A stretch of 64,000 nucleotides of DNA from Syntrophopropionicum sp964397525 (GCA_964397525.1 CAYNIY010000004.1:1-64000), one strand, 5' to 3'. Shown: positions 8,691 to 18,230, numbered from the stretch's first letter. The notes: generated by a model from the letters alone, not told the origin. Program-made: numbers and translations.

Positions 8691-8746
8691 ATATAGCCTC
8701 AGGGTGGCATTCGTAACTTTTTGAAGAACCAGGGGTGGTTAATATA

Positions 8747-9559
8747 ATGATCAGAAGGATAGTCCGCCTATGGCGTCAGAAAGAAACGAAAGAACAAGAC
8801 GGGGCAGATCTGGAAATATTACTGGGGAAAATAGATCTGAACAGAGTGCCCAAACATGTCGCAATTATCATGGACGGCAACGGGCGGTGGGCGAACAGCC
8901 GCGGCCTGCCGAGGTATTTCGGGCACAAGGCCGGAGTGGAGTCCCTGCGAGACATTGTCAGGGCCTGTTCTGAGCTTAAAATAAAGGTGTTAACTGTTTA
9001 TGCCTTTTCGACTGAAAACTGGAAACGGCCCCAGGAAGAAATTAATATATTAATGGACTTGCTGGTAGAATACCTGCACAAGGAAATCGATGAGCTGTGC
9101 GATGAAGGGGTCAGGGTAAATCCGATTGGCAAGCTGGAGGAGTTACCGGTGAGCGCCGTAAAAGCCCTTCAGATGGCTGTGGAACGCAGCAGTAAGAACG
9201 AGGGCCTGATCCTGAACCTGGCACTGAATTACGGCGGGCGCACTGAAATAATCGAGGCTGTCCGGGAAATTGCCGCAAAAGTTAAAACCGGCGAATTATC
9301 TGCACAACAGATTGACAGCAATGTGATATCAGAGCACCTTTATACCTCCGGTCAGCCTGACCCGGACCTGTTGATCAGGCCTTCCGGCGATTTCAGGATC
9401 AGCAACTTTCTGCTTTGGCAGCTGGCATATACTGAGTTCTGGCATACCCCTGTGATGTGGCCTGATTTTCGCCGCATCCACCTGGTAAAAGCGATAATCG
9501 ATTACCAGAGCCGGGAAAGGCGCTACGGCGGTTTAAAGAAGAACGGCAGAACAACCTGA
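8747..9559 (+). CDS. uppS: Isoprenyl transferase (undecaprenyl diphosphate synthase)
   Basis: cis-Prenyltransferase that condenses isopentenyl diphosphate units on farnesyl diphosphate to the C55 carrier lipid for cell-wall synthesis. Catalytic region HVAIIMDGNGRWANSRG, then FSTENWKRP and the C-terminal RPSGDFRISNFLLWQ / TEFW motifs. ATG at 8747 is eight bases from ggggtgg; it gives 270 aa with a basic N-terminal tail slightly longer than usual. Neighbours cdsA, dxr, rseP and ispG form the classic envelope/isoprenoid cluster. Confidence 0.95.
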   Translation: MIRRIVRLWRQKETKEQDGADLEILLGKIDLNRVPKHVAIIMDGNGRWANSRGLPRYFGHKAGVESLRDIVRACSELKIKVLTVYAFSTENWKRPQEEINILMDLLVEYLHKEIDELCDEGVRVNPIGKLEELPVSAVKALQMAVERSSKNEGLILNLALNYGGRTEIIEAVREIAAKVKTGELSAQQIDSNVISEHLYTSGQPDPDLLIRPSGDFRISNFLLWQLAYTEFWHTPVMWPDFRRIHLVKAIIDYQSRERRYGGLKKNGRTT

Positions 9560-9566
9560 CAGGCTG

Positions 9567-10364
9567 GTGAATAGTTTGCTTGTGCAAAGGATTTTAAGTG
9601 CCCTTGTCGGCATCCCCCTGGTGGTTATTGCTGTATGGTATGGGGATATTCCCTTAATACTGCTGACCGGAATAGTCATAGTCCTGGGTCTTAAAGAAAT
9701 GAATATCATGCTGCTGAAATTGGGCATCAACCCCTCCCTTTGGCTGGCTGTGGCGGGGGGGTTAATCCTGACCGCCGGCGTCTATCTCTATCAAGACGGT
9801 TACCCCGGCCCATCTATTACAATTATCTTAATTATGCACCTGCTTGCTATGGTAGTGTTATACCCGCGTTATACAATGCTTGACAGCGCCGGTACCCTGA
9901 TGGGAACATTATACGTGGGGCTGCTGAATTATTTCTACCTGTTGAGGATGCTGCCTGACGGTTGGATCTGGCTGATCTTTACACTTGCCGCCACATGGGC
10001 ATGTGATACGGCAGCTTATTTTACCGGCATGGCATTCGGCAGAAGAAGGCTGGCCCCGGCGCTGAGTCCTAAAAAAACATTGGAGGGCTCCCTGGGCGGT
10101 TTTGCCGGGAGCATCCTGGTAGGCTTTGTATTTTCATTGATCTATGATTTCCTGCCCCTGCCAAAACTGTTGCTGCTGAGCTTGTCGGTGGGAGCAGCAG
10201 CCCAGGTAGGAGATTTACTGGAATCTGCTTTTAAGAGGCAAGCCGGAATAAAAGATTCCAGCGACCTGATACCGGGGCATGGCGGTATCCTGGACCGGAT
10301 AGACAGTACGCTTTTTACTACGCCGCTGGTATATTATTTTGTTATCCTGTTTATACAAATTTGA
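9567..10364 (+). CDS. cdsA: Phosphatidate cytidylyltransferase (CDP-diglyceride synthase)
   Basis: Integral-membrane enzyme making CDP-diacylglycerol from phosphatidic acid and CTP, the branch point for phospholipids. Several hydrophobic helices fill the protein and the family signature near the end is intact (KRQAGIKDSSDLIPGHGG then LDRIDS). GTG at 9567 gives 265 aa; the ribosome site is weak and starts at 9576 or 9582 are possible. It starts seven bases after uppS ends. Confidence 0.93.
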   Translation: MNSLLVQRILSALVGIPLVVIAVWYGDIPLILLTGIVIVLGLKEMNIMLLKLGINPSLWLAVAGGLILTAGVYLYQDGYPGPSITIILIMHLLAMVVLYPRYTMLDSAGTLMGTLYVGLLNYFYLLRMLPDGWIWLIFTLAATWACDTAAYFTGMAFGRRRLAPALSPKKTLEGSLGGFAGSILVGFVFSLIYDFLPLPKLLLLSLSVGAAAQVGDLLESAFKRQAGIKDSSDLIPGHGGILDRIDSTLFTTPLVYYFVILFIQI

Positions 10365-10370
10365 GGTGAT

Positions 10371-11395
10371 ATGCTGATGCCGAGACCATTATTGCTGATC
10401 ATTTATGCTGCCTGCGCAGTGCTGGCGGTCATAGCAGCATTTAAATATCTCCTCCCGATGCTTCTGCCTTTCATCATCGCTTTAATTATTGGACTGTTTA
10501 TGGAGCCGGTAATTAAGTTTCTTCAGAAGCGAGCAAAAATGCCGAGGGGTTTTGCCGTCTTAGCAGCTATGGCGCTTGTTTTCGGCAGCATTGCCGTCGT
10601 CCTGACAGTAGTTATTATCCGGCTTGTTTCTGAATTGATCCAGCTTTCATTATCACTGCCCGGGTTAGCTGTTGAAATAAGAAATTATATTCTGGTCATG
10701 ACTGATAAGATAACGGCCTTTTATATAACTCTGCCGCCCGCCGTTACAACATCTCTGGAGCAAAACATAAACAACCTCGTCTCAAGCCTGCAGGGGATGG
10801 CCAGTATGGTGGCCAACTCACTGCTGTCATTTATTTCAATGCTCCCCGGCACATTTGTAATGCTGGTGGTAATCCTCCTGTCATCATTTTTCATTGCCCG
10901 CGACAAACAGCTGATTATCGATTTTATTATCAAGCTGATTCCCGCCCCCTGGGGCGAAAAAATCATAACAGCAGCGAGAGAAGTTGCAGCGGCCTTCATA
11001 TCATATGTAAAGGCGCAGGCCATCCTGATTTTCATATCAACTTGTTTAAGCGTCGCAGGTCTGTATATCATCGGCGCGGATTACGCGCTGTCAATGGGAA
11101 TGTTGATTGGGGCATTTGACATGATCCCGGTTTTGGGACCGGCAACCATATACCTGCCCTGGATTGTGTGGTCTTTTGCCACCGGCGCGACAGCCTTCGG
11201 GGTGAAACTGGCAGTGCTGTACGTAGTGGTTATCGTGGCAAGACAGATCCTGGAAACCAAAATCGTATCGGGCAACCTGGGACTGCACCCGCTGGCGACC
11301 CTGGTCTCCATGTATACCGGCCTGTGGGCACTGGGTCTGCCAGGTTTGGTAATAGGTCCGATTTTATTAATCGCCATCCAGTCTTTTTACAAAGC
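10371..11395 (+). CDS. AI-2E family permease, YtvI-like (3' end lost in gap)
   Basis: Membrane protein of the PerM/AI-2E exporter family; the closest type by look is YtvI, linked to sporulation in Bacillus. About eight hydrophobic segments, with the conserved GADYALSMGMLIGAFDMIPV and a late LGLHPLATLVSMYTG block, which usually lies about 30-40 residues before the C-terminus. Start ATG at 10371 with gaggtg just upstream, six bases after cdsA. The coding sequence runs into 100 N after codon 341, so only the last few residues and the stop are missing. Substrate unknown. Confidence 0.85.
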
Positions 11396-11495
11396 NNNNN
11401 NNNNNNNNNNNNNNNNNNNNNNNNNNNNNNNNNNNNNNNNNNNNNNNNNNNNNNNNNNNNNNNNNNNNNNNNNNNNNNNNNNNNNNNNNNNNNNN
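11396..11495. other. Assembly gap (100 N)
   Basis: Gap of conventional length that cuts the YtvI-like gene at its end. The right flank is tandem hairpin repeat, the probable cause of the break. Confidence 0.99.
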
Positions 11496-11497
11496 AG

Positions 11498-11560
11498 GGG
11501 ACAAGAGGGACAGGTACCTTGTCCACAAGGTGGACAGGAGGGACAGGTACCTTGTCCACA
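11498..11560. repeat. Two constant-core hairpin repeats
   Basis: Unit 1: arms GGACAAG / CTTGTCC around agggacaggtac. Unit 2: arms GTGGACA(g)G / C(t)TGTCCAC around the same core, 33 bases further on. The core GGGACRGGTWC is shared with repeats at 16.7, 40.7, 55.7 and 58.8 kb while the arms differ. Confidence 0.75.
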
Positions 11561-11572
11561 GGTGTTAATTCT

Positions 11573-11630
11573 GTCGTTAATTGATAACAGACAAGGAAAA
11601 GGGACATAACCTAAATCAGGATATGTCCCC
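11573..11630. repeat. Composite repeat, tcgtta box plus GGGACAT hairpin
   Basis: tcgttaattgataacagaca followed by a hairpin (GGGACATA ... TATGTCCC). Related copies: 16,758-16,817; 50,785-50,839; 50,870-50,931; 55,818-55,879; and one cut by the gap at 58,962. It lies 38 bases before dxr. Confidence 0.75.
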
Positions 11631-11667
11631 ATGAATGTCACAGTTTTATAGTTAATTGGAGTATAAT

Positions 11668-12828
11668 ATGAAAAATATTGTTATTCTGGGTTGTACCGGT
11701 TCCATCGGGCGGCAGACCTTAGATGTCATCCGGTCACTGCGCGAAAGATTCAAAGTAACAGGCTTGGCAGCGGGGAAAAATTGGCGTCTCCTGGCTGACC
11801 AGATCAAAGAGTTCCAACCGCAGGCTGCCGTGCTTTCCGGGCAGAGCGAGCTGGCACTGCTGAGAAGAGAAATGGGCCCGGTGAAAACACCGGAGCTCGG
11901 CTGCGGCAGGGAAGGGATGGAGGCGCTGGCCTCAATGGGCGAGGCCGATCTGGTAGTGGTTGCTGTTACAGGTACGCTTGGTATTTACCCTACCGTCGCA
12001 GCCCTGAAAGCCGGTAAAAACATTGCTCTGGCCAACAAGGAAACGATGGTGGCCGCCGGGCAGCTGGTTACCGCCTTGTCAGCTCAACAGCAAACCAGCA
12101 TATATCCGGTAGACAGTGAGCATTCGGCTGTCTGGCAGTGCCTGACCGGGAATAATTCAGGCGACGTTGAAAAAATCATCCTCACAGCTTCGGGCGGCCC
12201 TTTCCGGGAACTCAGCGCGAAGGAATTGGAAAACGTGACCGTGGAGATGGCCCTGCGTCATCCCAACTGGAACATGGGCAGGAAGGTGACTGTCGATTCA
12301 GCGACCTTGATGAATAAAGGGCTGGAAGTAATAGAAGCAAAATGGCTGTTCGGGGTGGATTACTCGCAGATAGAAGTGGTGGTTCATCCGCAGAGTATCA
12401 TCCATTCGGCTGTTGAATACAGGGACGGCTCAATAATCGCCCAAATGGGGGCACCTGACATGCGCCTGCCCATACAATATGCAATGACCTACCCGGAGCG
12501 CGTAAGCGGGCCGGCCCCGAGGCTTAAGCTGGCTGATTTATCGGGTTTGACTTTCGCAGCGCCTGATCATGTAAAATTTCCTGCACTGCGCCTCGCCTAT
12601 GAGGCTGGGCGGACAGGCGGCACCATGCCTGCAGTTTTGAACGCTGCCAACGAGGTGGCTGTGGATGCTTTTTTGAGCGGGGCGCTGTCTTTTAGAGATA
12701 TCCCTGTTGTCGCAGAGAGCGCTATGATGGCACATAAAACAGTTACGGCGCCAGACTTGGAAGAAATAATGGAAGCCGACCTTCAGGCGAGGGAAATGGC
12801 TGATCAAATCATAAAAAATCTGATTTAA
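11668..12828 (+). CDS. dxr: 1-deoxy-D-xylulose 5-phosphate reductoisomerase
   Basis: Second step of the MEP isoprenoid pathway: rearranges and reduces DXP to MEP with NADPH and a divalent metal. NADPH-binding ILGCTGSIGRQTLDV at the N-terminus, catalytic PVDSEHSAVWQCL and the later ASGGPFRE and HPNWNMGRKVTVDSATLMNK blocks are present. ATG at 11668 follows ggag by six bases; a TTG at 11656 coincides with that site and is unlikely. 386 aa, normal. Confidence 0.96.
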   Translation: MKNIVILGCTGSIGRQTLDVIRSLRERFKVTGLAAGKNWRLLADQIKEFQPQAAVLSGQSELALLRREMGPVKTPELGCGREGMEALASMGEADLVVVAVTGTLGIYPTVAALKAGKNIALANKETMVAAGQLVTALSAQQQTSIYPVDSEHSAVWQCLTGNNSGDVEKIILTASGGPFRELSAKELENVTVEMALRHPNWNMGRKVTVDSATLMNKGLEVIEAKWLFGVDYSQIEVVVHPQSIIHSAVEYRDGSIIAQMGAPDMRLPIQYAMTYPERVSGPAPRLKLADLSGLTFAAPDHVKFPALRLAYEAGRTGGTMPAVLNAANEVAVDAFLSGALSFRDIPVVAESAMMAHKTVTAPDLEEIMEADLQAREMADQIIKNLI

Positions 12829-12851
12829 AAAGTGATTTTTGGGGTGTTGAA

Positions 12852-13892
12852 ATGTTAACATTTATAGCTTCGGTTTTTGTTTTTGGCCTGCTGATAATAT
12901 TCCACGAATTCGGGCATTTTGTTGTGGCGAAAATAGTTGGGATCAAGGTAAATGAGTTTAGTCTTGGCTTCGGGCCAAAATTATTAACCGCCACCGGTGG
13001 CGAAACAACATATAACCTGCGCCTGGTCCCGCTTGGCGGGTTTGTCAACATGGCCGGGATGGACCCGAACGAAGAGACGGATGAAAAAGATATTGAGCGG
13101 GGTTTTAACAAAAAACCGGTCTGGCAGAGGATTGCTGTGATCTTTGCAGGTCCGCTGATGAATTTCTTTCTGGCTGCACTGCTTTTTGCTGTGATATTTG
13201 CCTATCAAGGCCAGCCTGTTCCTTCCAGCGGGACTGGTATCGGGGATGTTAACCCGGGTTATCCTGCGGAAATTGCCGGCCTCACCGCCGGTGATAAGAT
13301 TACGGCTGTTGATGGCATAGCAGTGGACAAATGGAATGACATGGCAAAACTTATTAACGAGCGGCCTGAAAAAGACATTTCATTGCTGGTGATCAGGGGC
13401 GATTCGGAACTGCTGATTGAAATGAAGACTATCAGGGATCAAGACGGGCTTGGGAAAATTGGGATTTACCCGGCAGAGGAATATGTCAAGGTCGGCCTGC
13501 TGCAGTCGATCTCGCTGGGCGTACAGTGGACGGTTACATTTACGGTTGTAATCATGGAGTTTTTATCCAAAATGATCTTCGGACAGGTGCCAGCTGAACT
13601 GGGCGGTCCGGTGCGGATTGTAAATGAAATTGGCGTTGCGGCGCAGCTTGGGTTTATAATGCTGCTGAAACTGGCAGCTATTTTGAGCCTGAACCTGGGC
13701 TTGTTTAATCTTTTCCCCATCCCGGCCTTAGACGGCAGCCGCATTCTCTTTCTGGTCTGGGAGAAAATCAGAAGACGTCCGGTTGATCCCGTCAAGGAAA
13801 ATTTCATCCACCTCGTTGGCTTCGCCCTGCTGATACTATTGATGCTGATCATAACATATAATGACATCCTGCAGATATTCTATGTGGAATAA
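12852..13892 (+). CDS. rseP: RIP metalloprotease RseP (site-2 protease)
   Basis: Intramembrane zinc protease that cleaves anti-sigma factors or signal-peptide remnants. The zinc motif HEFGH (His18, Glu19, His22) sits in the first membrane helix, a single PDZ domain covers about residues 115-200, and the third ligand region NLFPIPALDGSRI lies near residue 290. 346 aa, the one-PDZ form usual in Firmicutes. Between dxr and ispG, as in related genomes. Confidence 0.94.
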   Translation: MLTFIASVFVFGLLIIFHEFGHFVVAKIVGIKVNEFSLGFGPKLLTATGGETTYNLRLVPLGGFVNMAGMDPNEETDEKDIERGFNKKPVWQRIAVIFAGPLMNFFLAALLFAVIFAYQGQPVPSSGTGIGDVNPGYPAEIAGLTAGDKITAVDGIAVDKWNDMAKLINERPEKDISLLVIRGDSELLIEMKTIRDQDGLGKIGIYPAEEYVKVGLLQSISLGVQWTVTFTVVIMEFLSKMIFGQVPAELGGPVRIVNEIGVAAQLGFIMLLKLAAILSLNLGLFNLFPIPALDGSRILFLVWEKIRRRPVDPVKENFIHLVGFALLILLMLIITYNDILQIFYVE

Positions 13893-13905
13893 TTCAGGTG
13901 ATAGA

Positions 13906-14955
13906 ATGAATAGACGAAAGACAAAGACTGTATTTGTCGGCAATGTTCAGGTTGGCGGCGGTGCCCCGATCAGCGTGCAGTCCATGACCAAAACAGACAC
14001 CAGGGATCCGGTGTCAACTGCTGAGCAGATCAACCAGCTGGCGGAAGGCGGCTGTGAGATCATCCGCGCGGCGGTGCCGGACCTTGAGGCTGCTGCTGCC
14101 CTGCCTGCCATATTGAAAGGGATCAGCATCCCGCTTGTCGCAGACATCCACTTTGACCACCGCCTGGCGCTGGAAGCAATAAAGGCCGGAGTGGAGGGCC
14201 TGAGGATCAATCCCGGCAATATTGGCAGCAGGATCAAGGTAGAAGAAGTTGTCAGGGCTGCCCAGGGACATGGCATCCCGATCCGCATCGGCGTAAATGC
14301 CGGATCCCTGGAAAAAGAGCTGCTGTCTGAGTTTGGCGGAGTAACTCCTGCGGCTATGGTTGAAAGCGCCATGCGCCATATAAATATTCTCGAAGATTTA
14401 AACTTTACAGATATTAAAATATCCATGAAAGCTTCTCATGTGCCGCTGATGCTCGAAGCCTACCGCCTGATGGCCGAAAAGGTTGATTACCCCTTGCACG
14501 TCGGCGTAACTGAATCCGGGACGCTGCGCGCAGGGACAGTTAAATCAGCCGTCGGCATCGGGATACTTTTAGCTGAAGGAATAGGTGACACTATCCGGGT
14601 TTCCCTGACCGGACACCCCAGCCATGAAGTAAGAGTGGGTTTTGATATACTAAAGACCCTGGGACTGCGCAGCAGAGGGGTGGAGATCATTTCCTGCCCG
14701 ACCTGCGGGCGCACGGAAATTGATCTGATCAGGATTGCCGGAGAAGTGGAGGAGAAGCTTCAGGGTTTGGACAAGCCGCTGAAAGTAGCCATTATGGGCT
14801 GCGTGGTAAACGGACCAGGTGAAGCCCGGGGTGCTGATGTCGGTATCGCCGGGGGAAAGGGTTTCGGCCTCATTTTTCGTAAAGGCGAAATAATCCGCAA
14901 GGTACCGGAAGACAGCTTGGTGGAGGAGCTGTTAAGAGAAATTGAAACATTATAG
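13906..14955 (+). CDS. ispG: 4-hydroxy-3-methylbut-2-en-1-yl diphosphate synthase IspG
   Basis: Penultimate MEP-pathway step: reductive conversion of MEcPP to HMBPP by an iron-sulfur enzyme. TIM-barrel N-terminal half with VQSMTKTDTRD; the cluster cysteines are visible in ISCPTCGRTEIDL and the distal GCVVNGPGEA. ATG at 13906 has ggtgat upstream and gives 349 aa; an earlier in-frame ATG at 13861 lies inside rseP. It needs an external low-potential electron donor, for which the ferredoxin at 8.5 kb is a nearby candidate. Confidence 0.96.
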   Translation: MNRRKTKTVFVGNVQVGGGAPISVQSMTKTDTRDPVSTAEQINQLAEGGCEIIRAAVPDLEAAAALPAILKGISIPLVADIHFDHRLALEAIKAGVEGLRINPGNIGSRIKVEEVVRAAQGHGIPIRIGVNAGSLEKELLSEFGGVTPAAMVESAMRHINILEDLNFTDIKISMKASHVPLMLEAYRLMAEKVDYPLHVGVTESGTLRAGTVKSAVGIGILLAEGIGDTIRVSLTGHPSHEVRVGFDILKTLGLRSRGVEIISCPTCGRTEIDLIRIAGEVEEKLQGLDKPLKVAIMGCVVNGPGEARGADVGIAGGKGFGLIFRKGEIIRKVPEDSLVEELLREIETL

Positions 14956-14970
14956 TTTAGGAGGAGTCAG

Positions 14971-16683
14971 ATGCGGGCGACAGCACTATTAGCGCCAACC
15001 CTTAGAGAAGCGCCGGCTGATGCGGAAGTAGTAAGCCACAGGCTATTACTGCGAGCGGGCTTTATCCGGAGAGTGGCGGCAGGGGTTTATAATTACCTGC
15101 CGCTGGCCGTTATTGTGATTAAGAAGATAGAGCAGATTATTCGCGAGGAAATGGATCGCCAGGGCGGCCAGGAATTGTTGATGCCCATACTCCAGCCGGC
15201 GGAACTGTGGCAGGAGTCAGGACGCTGGGATGTATACGGCCCGGAACTGTTCCGCCTGAAAGACAGGCATGACCGTGATTTTGCTCTTGGCCCGACGCAC
15301 GAGGAGATAATTACCACCCTGGTGCGCGGGGAAGTCAATTCATATAAACAGCTGCCGCTTTTGCTGTACCAGATCCAGAACAAGTACAGGGATGAAAGGC
15401 GTCCCCGTTTTGGCCTGATGCGCGGCCGGGAATTCATTATGAAAGACCTTTATTCATTTGACCGTGATGAAGAAGGCCTGCAGATAAGCTATCTGAAAAT
15501 GCATGATGCTTACACCAGGGTATTTCAGCGCTGCGGTCTGCGCTTTCGTCCGGTGGAAGCTGATTCAGGCGCCATCGGCGGCAGCGAGACGCATGAGTTT
15601 ATGGTGCTGGCTGAATCCGGTGAAGCCTCAGTTCTGTACTGCGAGTCAGGAACATGTGATTATGCGGCCAATGTCGAGAGGGCAGCACAGGTTTGCCCGC
15701 CGGAAAAGGCAAGAGGTAATTTAAAAGACATATCTGAAGCAGAAACACCGGACTGCCGCACGATCGAAGAGGTATCCCAATTCCTTGGCATATCGGCACA
15801 GGCTATAATAAAAACGCTTTTGTATGAAACGGAAGCGGAAGCAGTAGCCGTACTCGTCAGGGGTGACCGTGAGGTCAACGAAATCAAACTGCTGAATACA
15901 TTGGGCTGCCTGCGGGTGGACCTGGCCGGAGAAGAGACGATCAGAAAAGTGACCGGTGCAGCCAGGGGCTACTCCGGGCCGGTTGGCCTGAAGGGTGTTA
16001 AAATTATCGCTGACCTGGAGGTTGCCTCGATTATTAATGCTGCCGCGGGTGCCAACAAGGATAATTTTCACTTTATAAATGTCAATCCCGGCCGTGATTT
16101 TTCTATAGATATTTTAACTGACGTCAGGATGGTAGAAGCCGGTGAGCCATGCCCCCGCTGCGGTCATAAACTGCAGGAGGCAAGGGGTATTGAGGTCGGC
16201 CAGATTTTTAAACTCGGGATTAAATACAGCAAGCTGCTGGGGGCCACTTTCCTGGATGAAGGAGGCAAGGTCAAACCGGTGATCATGGGCTGCTACGGTA
16301 TTGGTGTGACCAGGACTATGGCTGCCTCGATCGAGCAGAACAACGACCAGGATGGAATCATCTGGCCGGCGGCTATTGCACCCTTCCACGCGGTGGTTAT
16401 ACCGGTCAACACCAAAGACGCCGGTCAAACCGCGCTGGCTGAAGATATATATACACGGCTGGCAGCAGCCGGTGTGGAGACAATCCTCGACGATCGGGCT
16501 GAGCGGGCGGGTGTCAAGTTTAAGGATGCCGATTTGATCGGCTGTCCGCTGCGTATTACCGTAGGGGCAAAAGCCCTGACCGAGAGACAAATTGAAGTAC
16601 GGGTGCGCAGGACCGGTGAAACAACCATGATTCCTGAAGAAAAACTGGAAAGCGCGGTGCTGGAACTGCTCAAAGACTTATAG
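14971..16683 (+). CDS. proS: Prolyl-tRNA synthetase
   Basis: Charges tRNA-Pro. Class II synthetase of the bacterial form with an editing (INS) insertion between motifs 2 and 3 (about residues 225-385, including the YbaK-like stretch). Motif 2 region RDERRPRFGLMRGREFIMKD and motif 3 GCYGIGVTRTM are present. 570 aa, standard. ATG follows aggagg. In most relatives polC or rimP comes next; here the order breaks and repeats follow. No T-box leader was seen in the 15-base gap to ispG. Confidence 0.96.
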   Translation: MRATALLAPTLREAPADAEVVSHRLLLRAGFIRRVAAGVYNYLPLAVIVIKKIEQIIREEMDRQGGQELLMPILQPAELWQESGRWDVYGPELFRLKDRHDRDFALGPTHEEIITTLVRGEVNSYKQLPLLLYQIQNKYRDERRPRFGLMRGREFIMKDLYSFDRDEEGLQISYLKMHDAYTRVFQRCGLRFRPVEADSGAIGGSETHEFMVLAESGEASVLYCESGTCDYAANVERAAQVCPPEKARGNLKDISEAETPDCRTIEEVSQFLGISAQAIIKTLLYETEAEAVAVLVRGDREVNEIKLLNTLGCLRVDLAGEETIRKVTGAARGYSGPVGLKGVKIIADLEVASIINAAAGANKDNFHFINVNPGRDFSIDILTDVRMVEAGEPCPRCGHKLQEARGIEVGQIFKLGIKYSKLLGATFLDEGGKVKPVIMGCYGIGVTRTMAASIEQNNDQDGIIWPAAIAPFHAVVIPVNTKDAGQTALAEDIYTRLAAAGVETILDDRAERAGVKFKDADLIGCPLRITVGAKALTERQIEVRVRRTGETTMIPEEKLESAVLELLKDL

Positions 16684-16688
16684 GTGTA

Positions 16689-16752
16689 CTGTAGGTGCGG
16701 CTTTAGCCGCACATGGTCGGATAAAACGGCCAGGGGGACGGTTCTCTTGGCG
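16689..16752. repeat. Hairpin repeats after proS
   Basis: GTGCGGCT-TT-AGCCGCAC (16,695-16,712), a perfect 8-bp stem, then tggtcggataaaa, then a constant-core hairpin GGCCAGG-GGGACGGTTCT-CTTGGC. The first hairpin matches those at 50,690 and 55,633; the second matches the tandem pair at 55,743. Confidence 0.75.
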
Positions 16753-16757
16753 TGGTT

Positions 16758-16817
16758 TTATCGTTAAACGGTATCAGACAGAAGAACGGGGATACATCCT
16801 AAACCAGGATATGTCCC
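16758..16817. repeat. Composite repeat, tcgttaa box plus hairpin
   Basis: tcgttaaacggtatcagaca then GGGATACATCC ... GGATATGTCCC, a member of the family described at 11,573. Confidence 0.75.
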
Positions 16818-16832
16818 AGAATAAAAGGTCGC

Positions 16833-16893
16833 TGTCATTCTGAACGCAGTGAAGAATCTTGTTATGAGAACCTTCGCTGCGCTCAGGATGACA
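16833..16893. repeat. Palindromic gtcattctgaacg / cgctcaggatgac repeat
   Basis: Imperfect inverted repeat whose arms read gtcattctgaacgcagtgaa and ttcgctgcgctcaggatgac. A related copy is at 32,211-32,266. This type is common in intergenic DNA of many unrelated bacteria. Confidence 0.75.
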
Positions 16894-16922
16894 GTAGCGG
16901 CTAAGGATGACAATAATGTCAG

Positions 16923-17026
16923 ATGGGAGCAGGAGAACCGTCTCCCTGCTTCCAGATGGAAGCAAAAAGAACGTCCCTTTGCTTCCCCCTTCAGATGGAA
17001 GCAAAAAGAACGTCCCCTTGCTTCTG
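16923..17026. repeat. Three tandem constant-core hairpins (reverse orientation)
   Basis: AGCAGG...GAACCGTCT...CCTGCT followed by two copies of cagatggaagcaaaaagaac with gtccc and a ttgcttc arm, 39 bases apart. The stems are AGCAGG or GAAGCAAA; the core is the complement of GGGGACGGTTC. With 16,684-16,893 they fill the 389-base stretch before the glycosyltransferase gene, which holds no gene. Confidence 0.75.
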
Positions 17027-17072
17027 CATTGGATGGAACCGAATAGGTTATCGTGAGAGAGGTTATCTGGAT

Positions 17073-18230
17073 TTGGGACTGAATAAGGTTCTTATATTAT
17101 CAGTGGCAGTAGGGGCCGGTCACATGCGCACGGCAGAAGCGCTTAAGAAAGCAGCGGGATCACTATACCCGGGGGCAGAGGTCAGGATCCTCGACACCTT
17201 CCGTTATGCAAGCCCCTTTCTGGGTAAAGTTGTACTTGGCGCCTACATGGAAATGTTAAAGAAATCACCGCTGCTGTATGGATTTCTTTACCACCAGGCG
17301 GAACATGGGCAGAATTTATCAGGGAAAGGCAAAAATGGTTTCAGCCATATCCTGAACATTATAGCCGCACCCCGGCTGGTGGAATATATAAATGATTTTA
17401 AGCCCGAGATAATAGTGTGTACCCATGCCTTCCCTCTGGGCATAGTATCACACCTGAAGAAAAAAGGAGTTTTCCGGGGACCTGTTTTTGCGATAATTAC
17501 CGATTATGACGTCCATTCTTTTTACATATTTCCTGAAGTAGATACCTACATCATCGGTTCCGAGGATTTGATACAACAGTGTTTGGACTTTGGGATAGAG
17601 CCCAGACGCGTACATGCCACGGGTATACCCATACATACCGAATTTTTTGTCAAGTATGATAAAAAACAGCTGCGGGAACAGATGGGGCTCGCTGTAGACC
17701 TGCCGGTCATCCTGCTTATGGGCGGTGGGTTGGGCATGGGTCCGCTTGACACCCTGCTTGAAATACTGGGCAGCGGCAAATACCAGCTGCTCTGTGTTGC
17801 CGGCGCTAATGCCGCATTGCAGGAGAAGCTGGAAAAACTGGCCCAGGGTATGTCATGCACGGTAAAGATTTATGGTTTTGTTGATAACATTCCTCAGTTG
17901 ATGGCCGCTTCGGATTTAATGGTGGGGAAAGCCGGCGGCCTGGCCTGCGCCGAGGCTATGGCCCTGGGACTGCCGATGTTTATCGTCGATCCTCTGCCCG
18001 GCCAGGAGGAAAGGAATACAGAGTTTATGACAGCGGCAGGCGCTGGCGTCAGGGTTAACGCGTCAAACCTGTCCTCCGTCATAAAGACCTGTCTTGAAGA
18101 GCCTGCCAGAATCGAAAAGATGGCGCGCGCCGCAGCCGCACATGGCAGGCCAAACGCGGCCTGTGATGCCATCGCACTGATGGCGCAGGCAGTGGAGGAC
18201 GATGCAGCTATTCCCTCAGGAATAAGATGA
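17073..18230 (+). CDS. Glycosyltransferase, MGDG-synthase/UgtP-like
   Basis: A 385-aa cytoplasmic glycosyltransferase of the GT28 type. The N-terminal half (from LILSVAVGAGHMRTAEALK) matches the monogalactosyldiacylglycerol-synthase N-domain pattern and the C-terminal half carries the nucleotide-sugar site (KAGGLACAEAMALGLPMFIVDPLPGQEERN). Family members transfer a hexose from a UDP-sugar to diacylglycerol or to wall precursors. The reading frame is open back to 16,923, but those 50 codons are repeat DNA, so the TTG at 17073 after gagagg is chosen. It stands where polC is often found. Confidence 0.82.
   Translation: MGLNKVLILSVAVGAGHMRTAEALKKAAGSLYPGAEVRILDTFRYASPFLGKVVLGAYMEMLKKSPLLYGFLYHQAEHGQNLSGKGKNGFSHILNIIAAPRLVEYINDFKPEIIVCTHAFPLGIVSHLKKKGVFRGPVFAIITDYDVHSFYIFPEVDTYIIGSEDLIQQCLDFGIEPRRVHATGIPIHTEFFVKYDKKQLREQMGLAVDLPVILLMGGGLGMGPLDTLLEILGSGKYQLLCVAGANAALQEKLEKLAQGMSCTVKIYGFVDNIPQLMAASDLMVGKAGGLACAEAMALGLPMFIVDPLPGQEERNTEFMTAAGAGVRVNASNLSSVIKTCLEEPARIEKMARAAAAHGRPNAACDAIALMAQAVEDDAAIPSGIR

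Noticed and set aside
11168..11641. Open frames running through the N run at 11.4 kb
   Set aside because: Their continuity depends on 100 unknown bases; only the permease frame is supported up to the gap.
16923..17040. Regularly spaced repeats considered as a CRISPR array
   Set aside because: Only two near-identical units with almost no spacer and internal hairpin symmetry; no cas genes.
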